This document shows, piece after piece, positions 8,206 to 17,147 of a DNA stretch of 64,000 bases. Made by a program: the position numbers and the translations under genes. This DNA is from Corallococcus caeni (lineage in GTDB: Bacteria; Myxococcota; Myxococcia; Myxococcales; Myxococcaceae), in contig NZ_BTTW01000006.1 of NCBI RefSeq assembly GCF_036245865.1, positions 1 through 64,000 of the forward strand, given 5' to 3'. The notes under the pieces are model-generated. The model was not told the origin of the DNA, ran no database searches, and saw only the letters and a program-made list of their open reading frames with translations. The number at the start of each line of letters is the position of its first letter. The first letter of the stretch is position 1.

Positions 8206-8319
8206 GTGTCACTGTATGATTTGAGAGCGAGTGGACCGCCCGCGCCCGAGTCCCTGACCCAGGGGCGGCTCCAGGAGGAGTTGGTGACGCTCCTCCTGCG
8301 CTACGTGAAGCGGAAGTGA
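8206..8319 (+). CDS. possible small protein upstream of the PIN island
   Basis: A 37-codon frame runs from GTG 8206 to TGA 8317. It encodes a peptide with a Pro/Ser-rich start and an amphipathic helix ending LLLRYVKRK. Seen: 28 of the last 30 sense codons end in G or C, which is what real genes of this genome look like and is hard to get by chance. No strong ribosome-binding site is present, and a TATGAT sequence at 8215-8220 inside the start could instead be a -10 element. Alternatives: the remnant tail of a deleted gene, or translation from TTG 8221. It lies 67 bases before the three-domain PIN gene on the same strand, so an antitoxin or leader role is conceivable but unsupported. Confidence 0.35.
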   Translation: MSLYDLRASGPPAPESLTQGRLQEELVTLLLRYVKRK

Positions 8320-8385
8320 CGGGTGTCAGACCTGTGAGTAGCCTTCACGCCTCATGACAGCAGTGAGGGGGATGTCACGAAGCTC

Positions 8386-9837
8386 TTGATCGATACGAAT
8401 GTCTTGATTCCGCTGGAGCCCACCTCGCCCGGTCAGGTCGAGGAGTTGATGGAGCCCGCGACCCGGTTGGTGAGAGCCATTGAAGAGGCTGGCCATCAGC
8501 TCTTCATTCATCCGGCCATGAAAATGGATGTCGAGCGGGATCGCGACGAAGGTCGCCGCGAGCTTCGCGAGTTGCTGCTCGGCAAGTACCTCCCGCTGCC
8601 CGCGCCGCCTCCTGTCCCCAGCAGCTGGGACGAGGTCCTGGGCAGCCCGGAACTCCACTCCAACGATTGGGTGGACCACCAATTGCTCGCGGCCGTGCGC
8701 TCCAATGCCGTGGGCGTCCTGGTAACGGAAGACCTGCGCATCCACCGGAAGGCGAAGCGCGTCGGGTTGAAGGAGCGCGTCGCCACGGTCAGCGAAGCCC
8801 TCGCGATGTTGCAGAGCCTGCGGGACCAGTTCGCCCGGCCTCCCCCCGCGGTGGAGTTCACGTTCGCCCATGACATGGATGCGGAAGCCCCATTCTTCGA
8901 CAGCCTCCGGGCGGACTACCCGCCGTTCTCGGAGTGGTTCCGCAAGTGCCAGATGGAGCACCGCCGGTGCTGGGTGGTGCGGGGGCACGGCCGTCATCTG
9001 GCGGCGCTGTGCCTCATCAAGGAGGAAGAGGGCGTCATGACGCTGAAAGGGCGCACGCTGAAGCTCTGTACGTTCAAGGTCGCGCCCGAGCATCAGGGAC
9101 GACGCCTGGGCGAGCTTCTGCTCAAGAGTGTTTTCGAGCACGTTGCGAAGAACGGTCACGCGTTCGTCTACGTGACGGCTTATGAGCGCCAGGGCGCGCT
9201 GATTGCCGTGTTCGAGGACTTCGGCTTCCAGGTGGAGGGGCGTACCGAATCAGGCGAACTCGTCCTCGTGAAACGGATGAAGACAGTGGACACGACCGAA
9301 GTCCTGACGCCGCTCGACTTCCATGTGCGCCATGGGCCGCCCGCGATGAAGTTTGACGTGCCGTCCTTCATCATCCCCATCGAGCCCCGGTTTCATCACC
9401 TGCTCTTCCCGGACGCGGACTCGCAATTGTCGCTGGAACCAGGCCTCCATCCCTTCGGCAATGGCCTGCGGAAGGCGTACCTGTGCCGGGCGTTGACCCG
9501 GCAGATAGAGCCCGGTGCGTCCCTGCTCTTCTACCTGAGCCATTCCCAGAAGGCCGTGACGGTCGTAGGCGTCGCCGAGCAGACGCTGGTGTCCACCGAT
9601 GTCGATGAACTCGCTGCCACGGTGGGGAAACGGACGGTCTTCTCCCTTCGCGACATGCAGGCGCTGTGCTCGAATGGCGAGGTGCTCGCCATCCTCTTCC
9701 GACAAGCGGCCATCCTGAAGACGCCGATTCCTCTCGGTGACCTCTGTCGTCATGGAGTGCTCAACGGCCCTCCGCAGTCCATCACCACCGTGCAGCAGGG
9801 AGGTCGTGAATGGCTTCGCCAACGGCTCGGGCTGTAG
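8386..9837 (+). CDS. PIN-GNAT-ASCH-like three-domain fusion
   Basis: This encodes 483 residues from TTG 8386; the start is uncertain because the purine-rich site at 8365-8371 is ideally placed for codon 8377 (ACG). Seen: residues 1-145 form a PIN-like domain (IDTNVL at the start, NDWVDHQLL, then VLVTEDLRIHRKAK near the end). Residues 150-300 form a GNAT acetyltransferase domain with the acetyl-CoA loop VAPEHQGRRLGELLLK and a FEDFGF strand-helix near its end. Residues 315-483 form an ASCH/PUA-like domain (PIEPRF, GASLLFYLS, VTVVGVAE, PIPLGDL). Known: PIN domains are Mg-dependent RNases, GNAT toxins can acetylate aminoacyl-tRNA, and ASCH domains bind or process RNA. It overlaps the next gene by 28 bases. 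A/T-ending codons are common (17 of the first 66), unlike the neighbours, suggesting transfer. Confidence 0.8.
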   Translation: MIDTNVLIPLEPTSPGQVEELMEPATRLVRAIEEAGHQLFIHPAMKMDVERDRDEGRRELRELLLGKYLPLPAPPPVPSSWDEVLGSPELHSNDWVDHQLLAAVRSNAVGVLVTEDLRIHRKAKRVGLKERVATVSEALAMLQSLRDQFARPPPAVEFTFAHDMDAEAPFFDSLRADYPPFSEWFRKCQMEHRRCWVVRGHGRHLAALCLIKEEEGVMTLKGRTLKLCTFKVAPEHQGRRLGELLLKSVFEHVAKNGHAFVYVTAYERQGALIAVFEDFGFQVEGRTESGELVLVKRMKTVDTTEVLTPLDFHVRHGPPAMKFDVPSFIIPIEPRFHHLLFPDADSQLSLEPGLHPFGNGLRKAYLCRALTRQIEPGASLLFYLSHSQKAVTVVGVAEQTLVSTDVDELAATVGKRTVFSLRDMQALCSNGEVLAILFRQAAILKTPIPLGDLCRHGVLNGPPQSITTVQQGGREWLRQRLGL

Positions 9838-10247
9838 TCCTGCTGCCCATCCAGCCCCGGTATGCGACGCCCATTCTGGAAGGGCTCAAGCGCGTCGAGT
9901 TCCGAAAGCGTGCCTTCCGGCGGGAGGTCTCGCACGTCGTCGTCTACTCCTCCAGCCCGGTGAAGCAGGTCGTCGGCTTCTTCGACATCCAGGGCATCGA
10001 CGAGGCTCCTCCCGAACAGCTCTGGCGCCGCTACTCGCGGGTGGGGGCCATCCTGAAGGAGGACTACGACCGGTACTTCTCGCGATGTGACGGAGGCGTC
10101 GCGATCCAGGTGGGAAAGGTGCACGTCTTCGCGAAGCCCTTCCCGCTGGGAGACATCTCTCCGGAGCTACGGGCGCCCCAGAGCTATGCCTATCTGAGCT
10201 CGCACGCCTTCACGAAGATTCGTGGCCGGCGGACGCTCGCCACCTGA
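9810..10247 (+). CDS. stand-alone ASCH-domain protein
   Basis: This encodes 145 residues from ATG 9810. The start lies inside the end of the upstream fusion gene, with AGGGAGG six bases ahead, so the pair is co-transcribed and probably coupled. Seen: a single ASCH/PUA-like barrel with PIQPRYA at the start, the signature GLKRVEFRKR (G-K-x-x-E-x-R pattern), VVVYSSSPVKQVVGFFD, a YDRYFSRCDGG segment and KPFPLGDI. Known: this is the COG4933-like branch of the ASCH superfamily. ASCH proteins include YqfB, an N4-acetylcytidine amidohydrolase, and many RNA-binding proteins. The protein aligns with the C-terminal domain of the fusion, so the two are probably paralogues. A hairpin lies directly after the gene. 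The role is unknown; antitoxin, cofactor or modified-nucleoside hydrolase are options. Confidence 0.85.
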   Translation: MASPTARAVVLLPIQPRYATPILEGLKRVEFRKRAFRREVSHVVVYSSSPVKQVVGFFDIQGIDEAPPEQLWRRYSRVGAILKEDYDRYFSRCDGGVAIQVGKVHVFAKPFPLGDISPELRAPQSYAYLSSHAFTKIRGRRTLAT

Positions 10248-10256
10248 TGGACCGCG

Positions 10257-10290
10257 AGCACCCCGTCCGCCCGCGGGCCGGTGGGGTGCT
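10257..10290. terminator. hairpin between convergent ASCH and aldo/keto reductase genes
   Basis: A perfect eight-base-pair stem (10257-10264 with 10283-10290) encloses a GC-rich inner segment that can extend the pairing. It lies ten bases after the ASCH stop. There is no T-tract, but its position between converging genes fits a bidirectional terminator. Confidence 0.45.
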
Positions 10291-10313
10291 TCAAGCGAAG
10301 CGAGGGTGTCGCC

Positions 10314-11192
10314 TCAGCGGCCCGTCGCCTGCGCATCCACGGCGGCCAGTTCGTCCTTCGTGAGCTTGACCTCCGCGCCCGCGAGGTTCTCCTCCAGGTG
10401 CTTCACGGAGGACGTGCCGGGGATGGGCAGCATCACCGGCGAGCGCGCCAGCAGCCAGGAGAGGGCGATCTGCGCGGGCGTCGCGTCGTGCTTCTTCGCC
10501 ACGGAGTCGAGCGTGCTCCCCGGCTTCGCCAGGCCGCCCGTCGCCAGCGGGAACCACGGGATGAAGCCCAGGTTCTCCTTCTCGCAGTAGTCCAGCACCT
10601 TCTCGTGCACGCGGTCGGTCAGGTTGTAGCGGTTCTGCACCGACACGATGTCCACCACCTTGCGCGCCCGCTGGATTTCCTCCACCGACACCTCCGACAG
10701 GCCGATGTGGCGGATCTTCCCTTCCTTCTGCAGCGCCTTCAGCTCGCCCAGCGACTCCTCCACCGGGACCTTCGGGTCGATGCGGTGCAACTGGTACAGG
10801 TCGATGCGCTCCAGCTTCAGCCGGCGCAGCGACATCTCCAGCTCCTGGCGCAGGTACTTGGGCGCGCCCACCGGGTGCCACTCATTGGGGCCCGTGCGCA
10901 CCAGGCCCGCCTTGGTCGCCACCACCACGCCCTTGGCGTAGGGGTGCAGGGCCTCCGCGATGATCTCCTCGCTGACGTAGGGGCCGTAGGAGTCCGCCGT
11001 GTCGATGAAGTCCACGCCCAGCTCCAGCGCGCGGCGCAACACGCGCACCGCCTCCGCCCGGTCCTTGGGCGGGCCCCAGATGCCGGGGCCGGTGAGCTGC
11101 ATGGCGCCATAGCCCAGCCGGTGGACGGGCAGGTCCCCGCCCAGCTTGAAGGTGCCGCTCTTCTCCGCGGGTCGCGTCGAGGTTCCGCTCAT
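10314..11192 (-). CDS. aldo/keto reductase
   Basis: This encodes 292 residues from ATG 11192, preceded by GGAGG. Seen: the aldo/keto reductase barrel with the catalytic set Asp and Tyr in DTADSYGP, Lys in ATKAGL and His in QLHRID. The C-terminal NADPH-binding segment has [14 protein letters not shown]. Known: these are soluble NADPH-dependent oxidoreductases of aldehydes and ketones. This one resembles the oxidoreductase group near AKR11-13, whose substrates are usually unknown. It lies 69 bases downstream of a short-chain dehydrogenase gene on the same strand and may share its transcript. A second, only distantly similar aldo/keto reductase is encoded 5 kb away. Confidence 0.9.
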   Translation of the reverse strand: MSGTSTRPAEKSGTFKLGGDLPVHRLGYGAMQLTGPGIWGPPKDRAEAVRVLRRALELGVDFIDTADSYGPYVSEEIIAEALHPYAKGVVVATKAGLVRTGPNEWHPVGAPKYLRQELEMSLRRLKLERIDLYQLHRIDPKVPVEESLGELKALQKEGKIRHIGLSEVSVEEIQRARKVVDIVSVQNRYNLTDRVHEKVLDYCEKENLGFIPWFPLATGGLAKPGSTLDSVAKKHDATPAQIALSWLLARSPVMLPIPGTSSVKHLEENLAGAEVKLTKDELAAVDAQATGR

Positions 11193-11261
11193 GAGTGCTT
11201 CCTCCGTGCAGGTGAATGCCCCAATGGATGCATGTGCAGGAAATGCGTTTCCCCCGCGAGG

Positions 11262-12041
11262 TCAGGACGCCCGGTAGCGTCCGGCCAGGGTGTGGGTGGC
11301 TCCACGCAGCAGGCCGACCTCGGCCTTCTCCAGGGCCGCGAGGGCCTCCGCGGCCTCCAGCCCGGGGACGCAGACCGTCTCGCCACGCTCCAGCGCGACG
11401 AGCGACGCGGTGACCACGTCCTCCGGCGACATGGTGCCGGGATAGCCGCCGTTGAATTCGGTGAAGGTCATGCCCGGGCAGACGACCTGGGCCTTCACGG
11501 GCGTGCCGCGCAGTTCGCCCGCGAGCGTGCGGGTGAAGTGGACGAGGAATGCCTTCGCGCCCGCGTAGGTGGCCCGGTGGGGCAGGGGGCCCGGCGGCAA
11601 CGCGCCGGAGAAGGCGAGCAGGGAGGCGACGTTGATGACCGCGCCCTTCCCGCGCGCCAGCATGCCGGGCAGCGCCGCGCGCGTGGCCAGCATGGGCGCC
11701 ATCATGTGCAGGTTCGCCAGCCCCTCCAGGGCCGCGGGCTCCACCTGCGCGAACGGGCCGTAGCCGCCCACGCCCGCGTTGTTGATGAGCAGGGTGAGGT
11801 CGTCGCCCGCCGCGCGCCCGGCCACCCGCTGGAGGTCCGCGTGCACCGTGAGGTCCGCCCGCAGCACCTCCGCGCGGACGCCATGCACCGCCGTCAGCTC
11901 CGCCGACAGCGCCTTCAGCCGCTCCTCCCGCCGCGCGACGAGGACGAGGTCATACCCGAGCGCCGCCAGCCGCCGCGCATACACCGCGCCAATTCCCGCG
12001 GACGTGCCCGTCACCAACGCTGTCCCTCGACTGCCTGCCAT
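11262..12041 (-). CDS. short-chain dehydrogenase/reductase
   Basis: This encodes 259 residues from ATG 12041, with a good AAGGAG site. The frame runs open further upstream but without coding character. Seen: the Rossmann motif TGTSAGIG near residue 11, the structural NNAG motif (LINNAGVGGYG), the catalytic Ser in NVASLLAFSG and the YAGAK Tyr-Lys pair. The C-terminus is a short helix. Known: this is a classical SDR of the DltE/YdfG-like group (short C-terminus, SDR with general oxidoreductase use), NAD(P)H-dependent and cytoplasmic. The next gene downstream on the strand is an aldo/keto reductase, suggesting a small redox operon. The substrate cannot be predicted. Confidence 0.88.
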   Translation of the reverse strand: MAGSRGTALVTGTSAGIGAVYARRLAALGYDLVLVARREERLKALSAELTAVHGVRAEVLRADLTVHADLQRVAGRAAGDDLTLLINNAGVGGYGPFAQVEPAALEGLANLHMMAPMLATRAALPGMLARGKGAVINVASLLAFSGALPPGPLPHRATYAGAKAFLVHFTRTLAGELRGTPVKAQVVCPGMTFTEFNGGYPGTMSPEDVVTASLVALERGETVCVPGLEAAEALAALEKAEVGLLRGATHTLAGRYRAS

Positions 12042-12219
12042 GCCTGCTCCTTGAAAAGTGAAGAGGGTGCGCGCCGGGGCCCGTCGCGATGAATGCTGGA
12101 GATGGGGACTGCCAACGCGAAGCGCACGCCGCCGGGGCCGCACCCTCGGCCGCTGGGTAACGAAGGGCCGCCGGCCGTGCAAGCGGGATGCAGGCAGGCG
12201 CCACTCCGGCGGCGCTCCT

Positions 12220-14034
12220 TCAGCCCAGGGCCTTGGCCGTCGTCTCCGGCGTGTCCCGGAACTGCTGGTGGTACAGCTCCGCGTAGAGCCCGCCCTTCGC
12301 GAGCAGCTCCGCGTGGTTGCCGCGTTCGACGACGGCGCCGTGCTCCAGCACCAGGATGAGGTCCGCGTGGCGGATGGTGTTGAGCCGGTGCGCGATGACG
12401 ATGCTCGTGCGGCCCGACAGCAGCTGCCCCAGCGCCTGCTGGATGAGCGCCTCCGTGCGCGTGTCGATGTTCGCCGTCGCCTCGTCGAGGATGAGCACCC
12501 GCGGATTGGCGATGACCGCTCGCGCGAACGCGAGCAGCTGCCGCTGCCCCTGGCTGAGCGTCGCGCCCCCTTCGCCCAGCACCGTGTCGTAGCCCTGCGG
12601 CAGCCGGGTGATGAAGTCGTGCGCGTGCACCGCCTTCGCCGCCGCCTCCACCTCCTCGCGGGTGGCGTCCTGCTTCCCGTAGGCGATGTTGTCCGCCACC
12701 TTCCCGCTGAAGAGGAACGGCTCCTGGAGCACCATGGCCATCTGCCGGCGCAGGCTGCCGCGCGACACCTGGCGCACGTCATGTCCGTCCAGCAGCACCG
12801 CGCCCCCCGTCGCGTCGTAGAAGCGCGGCACCAGGCTGGCCACCGTCGTCTTGCCCGCGCCCGTGCGTCCCACCAGCGCCAATGTCTGACCGGGCTTCAG
12901 GTGGAAGGACACGTCGCGCAGCACGGGCCGCGCGGGGTCGTACCCGAAGGACACTCCCTCGAACGCCACCTCGCCCTTCAGCGGTCCCAGCTCCACCGCC
13001 CCGGGCACGTCCGGCGGCTCCGTCGCCTCGTCGAGGATGGTGTAGATGCGCTCCGCCCCCGCCAGCGCGGACTGCATCAGCGCGGCCACGGACGCGGCCA
13101 GTTGCACCGGCCGGAAGAACTGCTGCACGTAGATGAGGAACGCCGCCACGCCGCCCACCGTGAGGTGCCCGTCCAGCGCCAGCGCGCCGCCGTAGCCAAT
13201 CACCAGCGCGGTGGACAGCGTGGAGAGCAGGTCGATGGCCGGCGAGAACGCGGACGTGATGCCCACCGCCGCCACGTTCGCGTCGCGGTTGGCCGCGTTG
13301 CGGTCGCGGAAGCGCTCGATGTTCTTCTCCGTGCGGTTGAACGCCTGCGCCTGCCGCACGCCGCCAATCTCCTCCTGGAGGTTCGCCGTCACGTCGCCCA
13401 CCGTCTGCCGCGTCTTGCGGTAGGCGTTGCGCGCCCGCGACGCGAAGAACCAGGTGGTGAGCACGATGGCGGGGATGAGCGAGAAGCACGCCAGCGCCAG
13501 CCGCGCGTTGAGCGCGAACATCGCGACGAGCACGCCCACCAGCCCCAGCATCGACCCCAGCAGCTGCGTCAGCCCCTGCGCGAAGAGCTGGTTGAGCGTG
13601 TCCACGTCGCTGAGCAGGCGGCTCATCAGGTCGCCCAGCGGGCGGCGGTCGAACCACGACAGCGGCAGCCGCTGGAGCCGCTCGAAGAGGCGCTGGCGCA
13701 GGTCCGACAGCACGTACTGCCCCGCGTAGCCCACCCGCCACGTCTGCGCCTGCTGCGACAGCGTGCCCACGACGTAGACGCCGAGCAGCAGCCCCAGCGT
13801 CTTCAGGAGCCCCCAACCGTCCCCCGCGCCGATGTCGCGGTCGATGGCGCGGCTCATCAGGTACGGCCCCAGGGCCTGGCACGCCGCGCCCACCAGGATG
13901 AAGCCCCACGCCGTGGCGAGCATGCGCGCGTGCGGGCGCAGCTCTCCCAGGAGCCTGCGCAGCACCTTGCCGCGCTGCTTCGCACGGCCGGCCTCCAGCT
14001 CCGCCATGGCCTCGATGCTTCCCGGCCGCCTCAT
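12220..14034 (-). CDS. ABC exporter half-transporter B (permease-ATPase)
   Basis: This encodes 604 residues from ATG 14034, overlapping the stop of the upstream ABC gene (ATGA). Seen: a six-helix type-I exporter membrane domain in residues 40-330, then a nucleotide-binding domain. The latter has Walker A GRTGAGKTT, the Q-loop in MAMVLQEPFLFSG, the signature LSQGQRQ, Walker B VLILDEAT and the switch His in IVIAHRLNT. Known: paired half-transporters encoded in tandem usually form heterodimeric multidrug or lipid exporters of the LmrCD/TM287-288 type. Both catalytic Glu and switch His are present here. The export substrate is unknown. The overlap indicates stoichiometric synthesis with its partner. 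Confidence 0.93.
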   Translation of the reverse strand: MRRPGSIEAMAELEAGRAKQRGKVLRRLLGELRPHARMLATAWGFILVGAACQALGPYLMSRAIDRDIGAGDGWGLLKTLGLLLGVYVVGTLSQQAQTWRVGYAGQYVLSDLRQRLFERLQRLPLSWFDRRPLGDLMSRLLSDVDTLNQLFAQGLTQLLGSMLGLVGVLVAMFALNARLALACFSLIPAIVLTTWFFASRARNAYRKTRQTVGDVTANLQEEIGGVRQAQAFNRTEKNIERFRDRNAANRDANVAAVGITSAFSPAIDLLSTLSTALVIGYGGALALDGHLTVGGVAAFLIYVQQFFRPVQLAASVAALMQSALAGAERIYTILDEATEPPDVPGAVELGPLKGEVAFEGVSFGYDPARPVLRDVSFHLKPGQTLALVGRTGAGKTTVASLVPRFYDATGGAVLLDGHDVRQVSRGSLRRQMAMVLQEPFLFSGKVADNIAYGKQDATREEVEAAAKAVHAHDFITRLPQGYDTVLGEGGATLSQGQRQLLAFARAVIANPRVLILDEATANIDTRTEALIQQALGQLLSGRTSIVIAHRLNTIRHADLILVLEHGAVVERGNHAELLAKGGLYAELYHQQFRDTPETTAKALG

Positions 14035-15812
14035 GCCACCTCCCCTTCGCGCGGGGGTAGCAGCTGCGAGCCGAGGATGTCGTTGTAAAGCTCGCTGGTG
14101 GCCCGCAGCTCCTCGTGGCGCCCCTTGGCGGCGATGCGCCCCTCGTCCAGCACCAGGATGAGGTCCGCGTCCCGCACGGTGCTGATGCGCTGGGCGATGA
14201 CCAGCGCCGTCCTGCGCTTGTCCCGCATCAGCGCGTCCAGCGCGCCCTGGATGGCGGTCTCCGTGCGCGCGTCCACCGCGGACGTGCTGTCATCCAGGAT
14301 GAGCAGGCGCGGGTCGGTGAGCAGCGCCCGCGCGATGGCCAGCCGCTGCCGCTGTCCGCCGGAGAGCCCCACGCCGCGCTCACCCACCACCGTGTCGTAG
14401 CCCTGGGGCAGCTCGCGGATGAACTCCGCCGCCTGGGCCGCCTCGGCCGCGGCCTCCACCTGGGCCTGCGTGGCCTCCGGGCGCCCGTAGGCGATGTTGT
14501 CCCGCACCGTGCCGGAGAACAGCAGCGCGTCCTGGAGCACCACGCCCAGCTGCGAGCGCAGGCTGGCGAGCGTCACGTCCCGCACGTCATGCCCGTCCAG
14601 CAGCACCGCGCCCCCGGTGACGTCGTAGAAGCGCGGCAGCAGGTTGATGAGCGTGCTCTTGCCGGAGCCGGTGGTGCCCAGCACCGCCACCAGCTGCCCG
14701 GGCTCCAGCGTCACGCTCACGCCGCGCAGGATTTCACGGTCACTGCCCGCGTAGCGGAAGCGCACGTCGCGCAGCTCGATGCGGCCCTGCAACGGGGGCA
14801 GCGGAAATGCGCCCGGGCGGTCCGCCACCTCCACCGCCGTGTCCAGCAATTCGAAGACGCGCTGCGCGGACGCGCCCGCTCGCGACATGCTGGCCGCGAA
14901 GAAGCCCAGCGTCATCAGGGGCATCAGCAGGAAGGCCAGGTAGCTGTTGAAGGCCACCAGCTCTCCCAGCGTCAGCTTCTGGTGGAAGATGCGCCAGCCG
15001 CCCACGCCCACCACCATCAGCGTGCCCAGGTTGGCGCAGAAGGTGACGAAGGGGAAGTTGCCCGCCAGCGCGTCCACCACCCGCAGGTTCTTCTCCTTCA
15101 GCGCCGCGTTGGTCTTCCCGTAGCGCTCCAGCTCCCGCGCCTCGCCGGAGAAGGCTCGCACCACGCGCAGCCCGCGCAGGTCCTCCTGCAGCGTGGTGTT
15201 GAGCACGCCCAGCAGCGCCTGCAGCTGGCCGAACAGCGGCCGCATCCGCCCCATGAACCGGCGCAGCACCCACAGGATGGGCGGCACGGAGCTCAGCGCC
15301 GCCAGCGCCAGCACCGGATCCAGGTACAGCAGCAGCCCCGCGCAGCCCACCAGCATCGCCGCCGCGGCGGCGAACTGCACGACGCCGCTGCCCACGAAGG
15401 TGCGCACCGCCTCCACGTCGCTGGTCAGCCGCGTGAGCAGCTGCCCCGTCTGCGCCTGGTCGTAGTAGCTGAAGGACAGCCGCTGGATGCGCGCGAAGAG
15501 CGCGTCGCGCAGGTCGAACGCCACGCCCTGCGAGGCGCGCTCCGCCAGGTAGCCCTGCAGGAAGTTGAACAGGCCGCGCCCCAGCGCGATGGCGACCAGC
15601 CCTCCCACCGCCAGCCACACGGGCCGCGCCTCTCCGCGCGCGAGCCCCTGGTCGATGGCGATGCGGATCATCTGCGGCGCGCCCAGGTTCGCCACGGAGA
15701 CGAGCAGCAGCGACAGCAGGGCCCCCAACGCCTCCAGGCGGTAGCGGCGCAGATAGCGCAGCGCCCGCAGGACGGGGGGACGGCCGGATGCGGGTGGCGC
15801 GGACGTGCTCAC
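14031..15812 (-). CDS. ABC exporter half-transporter A (permease-ATPase)
   Basis: This encodes 593 residues from GTG 15812 (VSTSAPPASG). ATG 15857 would add 15 residues and cannot be excluded, since ribosome-binding sites are weak at both. Seen: six membrane helices and a nucleotide-binding domain with Walker A GTTGSGKST and the Q-loop GVVLQDALLFSG. The signature LSGGQRQR, Walker B LLILDDST and LVIAQRIST follow. Walker B ends in Asp-Asp rather than Asp-Glu, and the switch His is Gln. Known: in heterodimeric exporters one subunit commonly carries such a degenerate, non-hydrolysing catalytic site. Inference: this is the degenerate-site subunit and the downstream gene the active one. The two genes overlap by four bases. 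Confidence 0.92.
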   Translation of the reverse strand: MSTSAPPASGRPPVLRALRYLRRYRLEALGALLSLLLVSVANLGAPQMIRIAIDQGLARGEARPVWLAVGGLVAIALGRGLFNFLQGYLAERASQGVAFDLRDALFARIQRLSFSYYDQAQTGQLLTRLTSDVEAVRTFVGSGVVQFAAAAAMLVGCAGLLLYLDPVLALAALSSVPPILWVLRRFMGRMRPLFGQLQALLGVLNTTLQEDLRGLRVVRAFSGEARELERYGKTNAALKEKNLRVVDALAGNFPFVTFCANLGTLMVVGVGGWRIFHQKLTLGELVAFNSYLAFLLMPLMTLGFFAASMSRAGASAQRVFELLDTAVEVADRPGAFPLPPLQGRIELRDVRFRYAGSDREILRGVSVTLEPGQLVAVLGTTGSGKSTLINLLPRFYDVTGGAVLLDGHDVRDVTLASLRSQLGVVLQDALLFSGTVRDNIAYGRPEATQAQVEAAAEAAQAAEFIRELPQGYDTVVGERGVGLSGGQRQRLAIARALLTDPRLLILDDSTSAVDARTETAIQGALDALMRDKRRTALVIAQRISTVRDADLILVLDEGRIAAKGRHEELRATSELYNDILGSQLLPPREGEVA

Positions 15813-15980
15813 GTGGGACCTGGACCCCTGCCTTCCCGTCCGGGGAGGCGCGCGCATGATGGGCGCGCGTCCGTCCCGCTTCAAGCACGACGCACGTCGC
15901 GAAACGACGGTTGCGCGCCGCGCCACGGGCCGTTACCTGGGCCGCCTTTGCTTCCTCCGGTTCGTCACGAGGTGAACGTC

Positions 15981-17015
<1,035 letters not shown>

Positions 17016-17147
17016 GCGGGGTGTGAAGAGGGAGGCGGCCGGGGCCTGTGAGCGCCCGGCTCCGTCCGGAGGGCAGGTTCATTGTCCTCCCGGGCGATGC
17101 ACCTCACGCAAGAGAACACTTCGCTCCGCGTGGAGGCGCGCTCGCTC

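Noticed and set aside
17082-17147. Earlier starts of the arylsulfatase (TTG 17082, ATG 17097).
   Set aside because: Family similarity begins after ATG 17148 and the added residues form no signal peptide, though the possibility is noted.
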